DNA of 36,185 nt from assembly GCA_020631605.1 (NCBI GenBank), contig JAHDGZ010000012.1, positions 1 to 36,185 of the forward strand, in the 5' to 3' direction. This stretch comes from a bacterium (GTDB lineage: Bacteria; Patescibacteriota; Gracilibacteria; Absconditabacterales; Absconditicoccaceae). Below are positions 20,516-30,664 of the stretch, in pieces. The position numbers were made by a program, and so were the translations under genes. The notes under the pieces were generated by a model that made no database searches, was not told the origin of the DNA, and was given only the letters and a program-made list of their open reading frames with translations. Each line of letters begins with the position of its first letter. The first letter of the stretch is position 1.

Positions 20516-21886
20516 ATGACTATTCATAAACACGTGTGACTGATTGCTGTCCTTTTGATGGGATATGTTTCTTTTTCTGTTTCTCCAGCTTTGGGACAAA
20601 GTGGATGATCAGTAGAAGCCCAAGAAGTGGTGGCACCACAACCTCAGCCACAACCTGAACAAGTTGTTGTTCCTGTTGCTGAACCTGTTGTAGAACAGGC
20701 ACCAGTAGAGAAAGTAGCACCAACACCTGTAGAGAACGATCCTGTATTTGCTCCTAGATGAGTAGATCCTGTTGTTGATCCTACTGTAGATCAAGCACCA
20801 GCTCCAACTGCTGAAGCAGAGGATACAACATGATGAGATGATAGTGCATGAGACACTATCTGGGTAGTTGACCAGGTGGTTATCGAAGAAAACAATCCGG
20901 AAGAAAATACAGCATGAGATGAGAGGGATTGATCTGAAGCTGCAGAATGAAATAATATATGGGCTGTAGATACTGACAGTGATTCATCTGATGATGAAGA
21001 AATCATACCAGAGGCTACTTCTACATCAACCAAGCCTGTGAGAGTTGTTGGTAGTCCCTTTACTATACAATTTGATGAAAATAGGTTACCGATACTTTCA
21101 ACAGTGAGATCTATCGATGTGACTGGATGAGAAACAAGTTACTGCTCTATGATAGCAAGACTGAACAAACAACAATTCTATCCCAGTGGAGCAGTGGTTC
21201 GTGGACTGTGATGAATCGGACAGATATCAGTAGGTAACGCTACACAACTAGCACAATACGGAATAAGTCGTGGGCTGCTCAAGCGTGTCCCTGATGTGGA
21301 TTTGGAGGCAATATTGAACCAAAGTTCTGCAATTGCAGTAGATGTGTATCTGTACAAACCACACAAAAACTGAGTATTGACGCTAGCCAATGTGACAAAT
21401 TTCGATCCTAAGGATACAATTTATGATCGTTACCTCATGCAATGACATAGATTTGTCGCATTTCGTGCCAATGATTGAATACGATATGCTTTGGATACCA
21501 TCAGAGGAACAAGGTTAACAACACCTCAACCATTGAGCCAATATATTAAGACTCCGTACAACAGAACTCGATGATATTATATACATACTGATGTTATCAA
21601 TGGTGGATGAGTTGCTTCTGATACTGAAGAAGAAAAAGTGTCTAAGGAACGTTCAGAGATTTATACTAACATCATACCAACAGCTAACTTTTCATTAGGA
21701 CCATGGTCGATGGTATCTTTCTATGATACGTTTTTGGCACATCAACTAGATGTAGTGACCAATAGTTGTTCTGCAAGTATCGCAGATGATGACTACTTTT
21801 TCCGATGAGGAATGACTGTTTGATGAGCGGAGTGACATCGATGGGAGGAAGATAGACATATCTGGGCACTTGAACAATGAATATAA
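20516..21886 (+). CDS. Secreted protein with long acidic Pro/Val-rich linker, unknown function
   Basis: 456 residues, not recognised. A signal peptide (basic HKH, hydrophobic core, SPALG) ends near residue 27. Residues 30-170 are low complexity: first Gln/Pro/Val (QPQPQPEQVVVPV), then Asp/Glu/Ser/Gly. This resembles cell-wall-spanning stalks. Residues 175-456 look folded, with many aromatic residues and the ending HIWALEQGI. Short hydrophobic runs such as LLKRVPDVDLEAILN occur, but no membrane anchor is visible at the C-terminus. UGA codons are frequent. A terminator follows directly. It is probably a surface or secreted factor; partner unknown. Confidence 0.75.
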
Positions 21887-21892
21887 TAGAAC

Positions 21893-21919
21893 AAAACGAG
21901 GATTATCCTCGTTTTTTTT
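21893..21919 (+). terminator. Intrinsic terminator
   Basis: Stem AACGAGGA with TCCTCGTT around a TTA loop, followed by a run of T, 7 bases after the stop at 21886. Confidence 0.88.
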
Positions 21920-21937
21920 ACTCTTGAAAAATACTAT

Positions 21938-23161
21938 ATGACAGCACTTGATATACTTAGGCAACTTGTAGCTATTCCTTCAGTATACCCTCATGAACAT
22001 TCGATTTCAGATTTTTTACAAGACTATCTTACAGCTTTGGGTGCCAAGGTAGAAACCATGCCTATAGCAACATCGTATTGTTCATGAGATGATCAGGAGA
22101 GGCTAAGTGTCCTTGCCACATTGTGACCGGTGGATGCAACAGAGTCACTGTTGTTGTATGCTCATATGGATACGGTACCATTACATGATGTTTCTTTGCG
22201 AGATACTGATCCTTTTGTGCTCACCCAATGAAATGATCCAGATCGTTACTATGGTTTGGGTGCAGTAGATATGAAATGATGACTGGCAATGATTTTGTCC
22301 GTGCTCTCAGATATTGATCAAGAACAACTACGTGCATCAAACAAGAATATCAAAATCGTGATAGGAGTGGATGAAGAGTTGTGGTCCAAGGGTGCTCATA
22401 CAGTAGTCACGCATCCAGGTTTTTTTGATTCAGTAGTTTGTTGTTTGGTTCCTGAAGTAGGAACGATAGTTGGTGAAACGGATAGTTCACAACAGAACTT
22501 GGTGTTGTGAAGAAGAGGAAGGATGCTGGTAGAAGTGACGGTTCATGGTAAAAGTGCTCATGCGGCAATTGCTGCTGAGTGACATGGAATCAATGCATTG
22601 ACTGAAATAGCTAAACTATTGATCTGATTTGATCGTTATCAATTGAGAAGACAGGCTGGGAAACTTCCTCCATGAAATCAATTGGTAAGATCATGTGCAT
22701 GAAGCGTTAGTTCACTCTCAGTGCCAGAAGTAGCTTCATTGGTCTTGGATATTCATACGATAGTAGGAGAAACTCCTGAAACTATACTAGAGTCAATAGC
22801 ACGTCAAATAGATGAGATCTATGATGCTGGTGATTTTCAGATTCAGAGAGATAATATAGAGTGTAAGATCAAACAAAGACCAACGCCAACACCATTGGCA
22901 TATGAGATCGCAGTTGACCATCCTTGGGTACAAAAAATTGCTAGACTCATACAACAACAAACAGGAAATGATCCAAGATTGGCCTATGGGTATAGTGTTG
23001 CGGACGAGAATGTTCTGCAGGCTTGATTCTCGCATTTTCCAGTACTCACTATGTGACCAGTAGGGGATAATGAGCATGCAGCGAATGAGCGAATCAGTCA
23101 TGCTAGTTTGGTGAGACTTGGATGAATCTATGCTTGAGTAGTTCGTGATTTTATCGCATAG
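21938..23161 (+). CDS. M20-family metallopeptidase (DapE/ArgE/CPG2 type)
   Basis: 407 residues. The two-zinc site of the M20 family is visible in order: LLLYAHMDTVPL (His and the catalytic Asp), GLGAVDMKGGLA (bridging Asp), GVDEELWSKG (Glu pair) and GPVGDNEHAANERI near the end (last His). GRRGRMLVEVTVHGKSAHAA starts the dimerisation or lid domain. The family includes succinyl-diaminopimelate desuccinylase, acetylornithine deacetylase and carboxypeptidases. In an organism of this kind a peptide- or amino-acid-scavenging role is more likely than biosynthesis, but the sequence does not decide. No signal peptide, so cytoplasmic. Confidence 0.92.
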
Positions 23162-23464
23162 TATGCATAGAGGTGTCGACCTTTCTTGATAAGAAGAATA
23201 ATTATATCACTCATGTCTTGATAGTTATTTTTTTATACACCATCATTGACGCATCTTTGTATATTTTTCCAGCTTGATGAATAGGGACTGCATTAGCGAA
23301 TGATGTAGAGGAATCAAAAAAATAGTTCCTACTGCATTGATTTTGGCAATTGCTTAGTAAGGTATCACAATAGGTGGAGATAAAAAAGAAGGAGAGATCC
23401 TTCTTTTTTGGTTTAATAGAGAAAAATCTCTATACTTAATTATTGTTTATCTATAATGATTGTT
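23162..23464 (+). other. Intergenic region with a possible short open frame and terminator
   Basis: About 300 bases between the M20 peptidase and the next gene. A frame of 50 codons from GTG at 23173 to TAG at 23325 is hydrophobic in its middle (LIVIFLYTIIDASLYIFP) and has two adjacent UGA glycines. It could be a tiny membrane protein or a gene fragment; I give it little weight. The rest holds the terminator at 23382-23409 and TATACT/TATAAT hexamers before the next gene. Confidence 0.35.
23382..23409. terminator. Bidirectional intrinsic terminator
   Basis: An 11-bp perfect stem, AAAAAAGAAGG with CCTTCTTTTTT, around a 6-base loop. It can work on either strand; it closes the transcript that includes the M20 gene. 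Confidence 0.85.
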
Positions 23465-24352
23465 ATGAATAATAAACTCTGAGAGAATCTTCCTGAATTT
23501 TCTATGGAATTGTTAGAGTGAACTCTCAAAGAAATGAGTGAAGGTAAAAACTATAACCCTGAGGCTATGGCTGCGATTCTACAAGATATCTACTCAAGAT
23601 TATGATTACTAAAGGATGCTAGGATACTCGAAGAAGTTACAGACGAAGTAGCAACAAAGGAGTTGGGAAAAACTCTTAATGAGATGGAAACAAAGGCTTT
23701 GGATGAAGATCAAATCTTATCTTTGCAACAAGATTTGGAGAACTCAGGAGAAAAGAGTTACTACTATGACTTTTTTATCGATCCAGAAGAAAGAGTTTCA
23801 CATCTATTGAAGCAAAAGATTCCAGAAACACAGATATGAGACCTACAATGTAAGGCAATGAAATGGTATGCTGCATCTTTTATGGATGGAAAATTATTGG
23901 GTGATATAAAACCTTCAGAGACTAATGAATGATGGTTTGTGTATACTGCTGTGAATGGTATAGATGTTACTTTCACATGGTGAACAGATAGGCATAAATC
24001 GTATACCAACCTCATTTTGAAAAGGGATGGAACAATGGATACTGACATACTGAATTTTTATGGAAGATCTGATAGTGAGCTAGAAGTGTGACTTTCTATC
24101 ATCAATCTAGTTCCCTATCTTTTAAATGACAATGAATGGGCTGATGACTACAAAAACTCTATCCCAGCAAATCCAGAAAAAGCTTTTATGCTAAAGAAAG
24201 ATAAGATAGTTTTTGATGCTGAAGATCCTAGTGTTTTTGTGTCATATGATGTTGATTTTCCAGAGACGAAAGCAGAAAATATTAGACATAGAGGAGAAAA
24301 AGTAATCGAGTATTTGAATCAAAGATATTTCTATACATACAAAAAAAATTAG
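23465..24352 (+). CDS. Hypothetical cytoplasmic protein
   Basis: 295 residues, not recognised. The first 110 residues are helical and acidic (MELLEGTLKEMSEGK, QDIYSRLGLLKDARILEE). The rest has strands with aromatic residues (GWFVYTAVNGIDVTFTWG, NFYGRSDSE) and a basic C-terminus ending YFYTYKKN. No signal peptide or membrane segment. An ATG 9 bases upstream (23456) overlaps a TATAAT hexamer at 23452-23457. Transcription from that hexamer would begin at about 23464, so I prefer the ATG at 23465, perhaps leaderless. Its TAG overlaps the stop of the convergent PIF1 gene. Confidence 0.7.
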
Positions 24353-26061
24353 GTGCTGTTGATAAATACCATACATCGTTTGATATCCTCATAGGGAACC
24401 GAACGATCTAATTCTGTATATATGTTTTTCATATGAATGAGTCAGTACTCATTGAAATTATCTTTGTTCTGAGACAATACCTTGATGGCTGCTTGGACAC
24501 GAAGGAGTATGCTTTTAGGTGGTTTGACTCAGGAGAGATTGATATTAGGAGACTCGATTGATATTTTTTTGATGTGATTGATGATTGTTGTTTTTGTTAG
24601 TCAGCGTTTTGCCACGATTTCATCAAGCTTGAGACCTTCAGTTATCAAATCTGCAGTAACATCAGCTGTAGATTTTTTCTTCTTTTTTTGTTTGTAGTCT
24701 TTTTTCTTTGTTTCGTATTCTTGTGCTTCTTGTTCTGTGACATATTCTCATCCTGCACGTTGGGCAAAAGCCTTGTGTCTCTGCCTGATACTATCTTTGT
24801 TCTCATCTAGCATTGATGTAGCTAGTTCGTCAGACTGTTTGCGAAAATATGCATCACCTCTCATAATGAGATCATGAGATCAGAGCTGGTTTTTGTCTAA
24901 TCAGAGAAGTGAGAGTCACTCAAGACTTTTGATTCTGGATAATGCTACATACGATTGCCCAATCTCAAAAGATTTAGATAAATCGATGATAGCAGCATCT
25001 AATGTCATCCCTTGTGATTTGTGCACCGTAATGGCCCAAGCTAGTTTGAGTGGGATCTGGGATACACTAGCAATGATATCTTCTTCATCTTCGATACTCC
25101 ATGTTTCTTTTTCTACCATGATTTCTCTTCCATTGCTTATCGTGACTCTCGGGAGACCTGCTGAGTTGAAAGAGCTGACCACACCAGTAGTACCATTAAA
25201 ATATCATTTTTGAGGATTGTTTTTGACAAAGAGTACTGCTGCACCTTCTTTGAGTTCTAATGATTCAGGTGTCAGTAGTCATTTTAGTAATGCATTGGAG
25301 AGTTTGTTGTCTCACTTTTTTTCTGCTTCAAAGAGATATATCTTGCCTGGTAATTTTTCTAATTGTTCTTCGTTGATAAGATCAACATCTGCATTGTGTG
25401 TATAGAGTCTGACTGGTGATGGAGTAGTAAGCTTTGCGTGCATTCTAGACTCTAAGAGTGCAATCATACTCTCTGTCATCTGTCCTGTTCTGAGTGCATT
25501 GAGTAATTCACCAAACGCATTTTCTGATTGTCTGTATTGAGTAGTGAGATAACAGAAATGTAGATCTGATTTGTTCCATGCTTTTGCATAAAATGCAAAT
25601 TTTTTGTGTTGAGAAAAACTACGACTGATGGGTGGAAGTTGAAAAAAATCTCCGCAAAAAATGACCTGTAGTCATCACCATGGGCTATCGTCATAAGTCA
25701 CTGCTTGGACGATTCTTTCTATATTTTCCAAAAAGTTTGAACTCAGCATAGATATTTCATCAATGATCAGAACCTTGCAGTTTGAGATGTTGTTGCGTAT
25801 CCATTGTTTGGATGCTATGATATCTACATCTTCATCACTGAGGTATTCTTTGATTCCTATTCCACTCCATGAATGAATAGTGACACCTCCAATATGTGTA
25901 GCGGCGATACCTGTAGATGCTGTTATTGCAACCGGTATATCACAAGCTCGCAACCAGCTGATATATTTGTTTAGTACATATGTCTTCCCGCTTCCAGCCT
26001 GCCCAGTGAGGAACACATTGCACCCGGATTTGAGAACTGAGAGTGCAACAGACTGATCCAT
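24349..26061 (-). CDS. PIF1-family DNA helicase with C-terminal helix-turn-helix
   Basis: 570 residues. SF1B helicase motifs are all present: Walker A GQAGSGKT at 20-27, ASTGIAATHIGG (motif Ia), Walker B VLIIDEISML, motif III FCGDFFQLPP, and the late AITVHKSQGMTLDAAIID with SYVALSRIKSLEGL (motifs V and VI). PIF1 enzymes unwind 5' to 3', including G-quadruplexes and stalled forks. The last 130 residues carry a Lys-rich stretch and ITEGLKLDEIVAKRGLTKT, which looks like the HTH_40 domain attached to many RecQ and PIF1 proteins. UGA encodes two adjacent glycines just before motif III. The stop overlaps the convergent gene by 4 bases. Confidence 0.92.
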
Positions 26062-26135
26062 AGAACGAGAAGAAATATAAAGGGTACTAGATATATACTA
26101 TGTTTGGATTCTATATCCACCCATAAATTAATAAA

Positions 26136-26173
26136 TAAAAAAAACGAGGTGACTTACTCCCTCGCTTTTTTTT
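26136..26173. terminator. Bidirectional hairpin terminator
   Basis: CGAGG and CCTCG pair around a 10-base loop, with A-runs on the left and T-runs on the right, so it could act on both strands. It lies between the PIF1 gene start and the small membrane gene's stop, and would best serve the minus-strand gene at 26299-26799. Confidence 0.6.
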
Positions 26174-26298
26174 ATGTAACTTAGATCGGCTCAATATGAT
26201 GATGGTTTGTGTCTTTGATGTTGAGTCTTTTGTACGAAGTTAGGTAACAAATGCAAGTATTCTTAGATATATTTTTTTTGTTGATTTTTGTTCGTTTT

Positions 26299-26799
26299 TT
26301 ACATCAACGTTTTCCCGAGTTGGATTGCAAAAATGATGGGCGCATAGTTTGCTATTTTTCCTATCGTATGTGCTAAGACAAAGAGAGGTAGAGATGTCTT
26401 TTTTTGTAGATGGTAGACGATGAGTATGTCAGGCACGGGGAGTGTAGCTCCCAAAACAATCACTCAGAATATGATGAGTGGTTTATGGACTGTATGTAGT
26501 TTGTTGTGATAAGCGATGCGTATTTTCTCTATCCACGATAGTTGTTGATTTGATTCTTTACTTTCTTTGATTTTTTTTAGTAGTCTTGTTTCCATTGAAG
26601 AAGAAACAATATGACTAAAATACCACATGAGTATGGCAGATACTATAGTACCAAGAAGAGTAACCCCCAGTATAACAAAAGAATTGCTTTGATCATTTTG
26701 TAATAATACTATGAATCAGATAGTGACTGGTATTAGCCGTGGCACGAAGCTTGTCGTCAGCGATGAGAGCGCCAGACAAGCATATTGTAGAATCATCAT
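26299..26799 (-). CDS. Small membrane protein, possibly YqaA/DedA-like
   Basis: 166 residues with hydrophobic segments at about 3-33, 42-64, 108-125 and 135-165, separated by a charged cytoplasmic-looking loop (METRLLKKIKESKESNQQ). The C-terminal half has GATLPVPDILIVYH and AHTIGKIANYAP; a Pro-rich re-entrant piece followed by a Gly/Lys helix is reminiscent of the SNARE-associated (DedA/YqaA) family. I cannot confirm this. Two ATGs in tandem begin the gene; the first is given. The region between it and the malate:quinone oxidoreductase gene (26800-26962) holds divergent promoters. Confidence 0.62.
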
Positions 26800-26962
26800 G
26801 CTTTGTTAAGGAGCTATAAAAGTAGACTCATTGTACGAAAACGAAATGAGTATTGCAATAGAATTTCAGGAAATATCCTAAATTGATTTGCATTTACTTT
26901 CCATTCTCCTATGTTGAGCTTAAGAAACTTGCTTAGTCGCTTTTACCCTTAGATCACTACCT

Positions 26963-28501
26963 ATGTTTGATAGAAGACACGATGCAGATACAGATATCTT
27001 GCTTATCTGATGATGAATCATGAGCGCTACTCTTTGAGTTTTTTTGCACCTCTTGGAGCCCGATTTGAAGATAGATGTGTTTGAGCGTAGAGATGCATTG
27101 GGCTATGAAAGCTCAGATACATTGAACAACGCATGAACATGACATTCAGCTTTGTGTGAGTTGCATTATACTCCTTATAAGGATGGTTCTATTGATACGA
27201 GCAAAGCAGATGCCATTGTAGAAAAATTTGAAATATCAAAACAGTTTCGATCTTACTTGGTAGAGCACAACTTTTTCCCGAAGTGAAATGAATTTATCAA
27301 CTGGGTTCCCCATATGAGCATCGTCTTTTGAGAAGATGATGTACAATTTCTTCGTGACCGCTATAACACGATGACGCAGAATCCACTGTTCAAAGATATG
27401 ATGTATTCGGAGGATTTTGAGCAACTCAAAGAGCGATTTCCACTGATCATGGATGGACGTAGTAAAGATGAAATAATAGCAGCAACGCGTCATGAGATGG
27501 GGACCGACATGAACTTCTGAATGCTTACGAGAAATATGTTTGATCATCTGAACAATGGAGAGAATGTCCATATCCATCATCATCAAGAGGTTGTAGATTT
27601 GCAACAACTGGATAATGGAACATGGAAAGTGTTTGTGAGAAATTCTTGAGTAGTAGGGAACAAAATTTCTACCAAAATTGCACGTTATGTGTTCTTGGGT
27701 AATGGTTGAATGGCAATACCATTGCTAGCAAAATCATGAGTTCCAGCAGGAAGAAACTATGCCTGATTTCCTGTGGATGGTCAGTGGTTGATCTGTAATA
27801 ATCCAAAAACTATTGCCCAGCACCATGGTAAAGTCTATGGGAAGGCTGCAGTATGAGCTCCACCTATGTCAGTACCTCATTTGGATACTCGTATTGTCAA
27901 CTGAAGAAAATCACTGCTTTTTGGTCCCTATGCTGGTTTTACGACTAAGTTTCTTAAACAATGAAGTGTTCGAGATTTTTTTAGATCACTGCGTTGGGAT
28001 TCTCTACTCCCTTTGATCAGAGTATGAATCAAAAATTTGTCTCTCACCATGTACTTGTTCAAACAATGATTTCAGTCTAATGATGACCGTTTGGCTGCAT
28101 TAAGATCGTATTATCCAAATGCTAACCCTGATGATCGATACTGTGCATATGCTGGTAAAAGAGTGCAAATCATTAAGAAAAACCCAGAGACATGACTGGG
28201 AGAACTGCAATTTTGAACTGAAGTTGTAGTCAGTGATGATAATTCTTTATCAGCTTTGCTTTGAGCTTCACCAGGAGCTTCAACTTCTGTTTCGATCATT
28301 CTCGAACTCTTGGAAAAGTCTTTCCCTGAACAGATGAAGACCTCAAAACGACAAAAACTCATTCAAAAGATTGTTCCTTCATACGGTACTTCTTTGAAAG
28401 ATAATGATGAGCTAGTAGCTCAACTTCGTTCACATACACATACAGTTTTGTGACTTTCAAAGGATTCCTTTGAGGAAAAAATTAGTGGTTTCTATGAGTA
28501 A
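26963..28501 (+). CDS. mqo: Malate:quinone oxidoreductase
   Basis: 512 residues, the usual length. Mqo is a peripheral membrane FAD enzyme that oxidises malate to oxaloacetate and passes electrons to quinone. The N-terminal LLIGGGIMSATLG is the FAD dinucleotide fold, and [31 protein letters not shown] is the family signature (given here in parts: [13 protein letters not shown], then [11 protein letters not shown]). [14 protein letters not shown] and [12 protein letters not shown] also match Mqo. Many glycines are UGA, including two in the FAD loop. A TTAGAT at 26949-26954 lies 8 bases before the ATG. No other citrate-cycle or respiratory gene is in the window. Confidence 0.95.
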
Positions 28502-28520
28502 TTTTTCTTGCTACGACTAG

Positions 28521-28548
28521 TTGACAATGATGTTAAAATATGTATGAT
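28521..28548 (+). promoter_or_regulatory. Strong candidate promoter of the phospholipase-D-family gene
   Basis: TTGACA (28521-28526), 16 bases, TATGAT (28543-28548). Transcription would begin near 28555, 9 bases before the ATG at 28564, which supports that start over the in-frame ATG at 28540. Confidence 0.7.
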
Positions 28549-28563
28549 TTTTTCATGTGAACT

Positions 28564-29781
28564 ATGCATACTTCCCATTCTGATAATGATATTTTCTCTC
28601 ATCAACAGTGATGAGATATGTTTGAGATACAACAAAAACCAGATGTCTTTTTGATCTCTGACTGAGAGCAACTTCTTATTACTTTGCTAGAGAATATTGA
28701 AAGAGAGTATACTGAAATCTACATCCAGATGTATATATGGAAAAATGATGACGTCTGAATGAGGATACTGCATGCGTTGCTGAGAGCAGCAAAAAGATGA
28801 GTTAAAGTATACATTTCAAAGGATAGAGGAGGAAGGGTAACTGAATGACCTAACTCACTTTTTCATGGCTATAGAATGTATACCCCATGATCAATGACTC
28901 TATCAGAACGTATTGCTCATAGTTTTTTGTGATTGTATGAGGAAAAGAATGAAGGTAATGACAAGAGACAGAGTTTTTATGATAGTTTGTGCAATCATGA
29001 AAACATCACGGTAGATGACTGAGTAAGAAATTTCTACCGTTGACCACATACTGTTGTTGAGAATAATCATTCTAAATTTGTCACATTTGGAAAGAAAAAA
29101 TTTCTTGTGATGACATCAAATTTCTCTGATGAGATGCTTTCTTGGTGAGATATATGAGCTCTCGTTACCTGACCATCTGCATACAATGCGCTTTCTCAAG
29201 CTGTTTTTGAACCTCAAAAATTCTTGCCATCTTTTTGAATAGATGTTGCAGTCAATACCACCCGTCAGGGATTGGGTAGCACTTTTGTGATGGATCAGTC
29301 ATGCTATGGAGAAAAGGTTCTCAAACTTTTTGATGAGGCAGAGGAGCATATCTGTATACAAGTTCCTTATCGATGAGACAAAAAGATTCTCAGAAAGATT
29401 AAGGAGAAAGCTAAGAGTTGAGTGAGAGTGAACATTATGGTGCCACTAGATTCCGATGTGCAGCATGATTTAAACTACAAAGTAATGAATGAGCTGTATA
29501 GATCTGCATATGCTGACAACATTGACATCTATTTTACATCAAAGATGTGCCATGCTAAGTATATAGTCACAGACAAAGCTTTTTTGTTGTGATCTTGAAA
29601 CCTCAATAGATTGAGTCTTCGCAAGATGTGAGAGACCAGTCTGATATTCCAAAGAGATGTCTATGAAAAACACTATATGAAAATGCTTTCTCTCTTTGAA
29701 AGTAGGTTGCAGCAGGCTAAACAGATGAACTGATTAGTAGATTATAACGCTTGTAAGGCTTTTGTTGAATCGTTGCAGTAA
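28564..29781 (+). CDS. Phospholipase-D superfamily protein, cardiolipin-synthase-like
   Basis: 405 residues with two phospholipase-D halves. The second HKD motif is complete: HAKYIVTDKAFLLGSGN with His330, Lys332, Asp337. The first has His169 and Lys171 (HSKFVTFGKKK), but Gly stands where Asp is usual. LITLLENIEREYTEIYIQMY is the normal start of the first domain. Cardiolipin synthases and similar transphosphatidylases share this plan, but there is no N-terminal membrane segment, so a cytoplasmic or peripheral enzyme, or a nuclease-type relative, is possible. The 29 bases around its stop recur at 33487-33515 with two mismatches. It has its own promoter. Confidence 0.87.
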
Positions 29782-29782
29782 T
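29754..29782 (+). repeat. Direct repeat, left copy (3' end of the phospholipase-D gene)
   Basis: 29 bases ending just past the stop codon, 27 of which match 33487-33515. The two copies bracket the metal-related gene block. Confidence 0.75.
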
Positions 29783-29818
29783 GATTGAATCAACTAGATG
29801 TTATTGCTCTTGAAATCG

Positions 29819-29848
29819 TTTTACTTTTGAGTATTTTACTTTTGAGGC
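29819..29848 (+). repeat. Upstream element, first copy
   Basis: TTTTACTTTTGAG twice in tandem (29819 and 29835), ending in GAGGC. The 16 bases ATTTTACTTTTGAGGC at 29833-29848 recur exactly at 30533-30548. It lies 82 bases upstream of the His-rich gene, and TATACT is at 29861-29866. Confidence 0.75.
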
Positions 29849-29929
29849 AATGAGTTATTGTATACTTTATCTAGTAGTCAGATCATTGTATAGCGTAGTA
29901 AACAAGGTATTTTATTAGACTGAGACGTA

Positions 29930-30397
29930 ATGAAAGCAGTATTGTCCTGATGATCACAGGGACGACATATATCGAGAAATCATGTCAGTACAGCAATAGA
30001 GACAACAATCTTCGAGATTACATCTGAACAATTGATACTCTATTTATGATGACAACATACAGGGATAGCTCACTTAGTGTGAGACTCAGTATTGCATGTA
30101 CTGATGAATCTGGTGCATATTCATCCTGATTGAATTGCTAAGAAACGGGGTAAAAAAGCCCAGAAAGCAGTCGAAATTGGTGTTGATAGTGTTATGCATA
30201 TTGGAGTTAAATACTGATGACATGTAGGTATTGAACTTATTGAGTCCTTGGGGGACTCAGTGGAAAAAATGTGTGATCACAATGGACGAGTTATGGCTCT
30301 TGCCGTATGAGGCTGTACAATAGTTGGACAGATTAAGAAAAACTTTTTTGATAAGAACTTTCATCATTGACATGAATCTCATCTTGCTTGAACATAA
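29930..30397 (+). CDS. His-rich protein of unknown function
   Basis: 155 residues, family not recognised. Fourteen His residues (9%) are spread along it: HIHPD in the middle, MCDHNG near residue 120 and HHGHESHL near the end. This suggests metal binding. Hydrophobic stretches (QLILYLGG, HVLMNLVHI) are too short to be clear membrane helices. A Lys/Arg cluster, KKRGKKAQK, sits mid-protein. No signal peptide. Ten or so glycines are UGA, spread through the frame, which supports coding. It is followed by the nicotianamine-synthase-like gene and shares an upstream element with it, so a role in metal homeostasis is a reasonable guess. Confidence 0.65.
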
Positions 30398-30476
30398 AAA
30401 ATACTTTTATGCATATCATTCACCACACTATGATGGAACATTTGTCAGATTCTTTTTCTCTAAGGAGAGAAGATAA

Positions 30477-30526
30477 ACTCAAAAGTAAAATTACCTTGCT
30501 TTTGTTTTACCTTTGAGTATTTTTTT
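30477..30526 (+). terminator. Intrinsic terminator after the His-rich gene
   Basis: Arms ACTCAAAAGTAAAA (30477-30490) and TTTTACCTTTGAGT (30505-30518) pair over 14 positions with one mismatch, then A and seven T. Its right arm is itself a copy of the repeat found at 29819. Confidence 0.75.
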
Positions 30527-30548
30527 GTTCCTATTTTACTTTTGAGGC
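30505..30548 (+). repeat. Upstream element, second copy
   Basis: TTTTACCTTTGAGTA at 30505-30519 and ATTTTACTTTTGAGGC at 30533-30548 repeat the two halves of the element at 29819-29848, with about 13 extra bases between them. TACTAT at 30573-30578 may be the -10 of the next gene. Confidence 0.72.
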
Positions 30549-30664
30549 CTTTGTGCTATCGAAAATTCCTGCTACTATACCTCTGTAACTTGTCTAACTA
30601 CAAATGATAAGTGGTGCTACTAGAGAATACACGATGTTTTACTTCTGTGCAAGAATACGATCCT

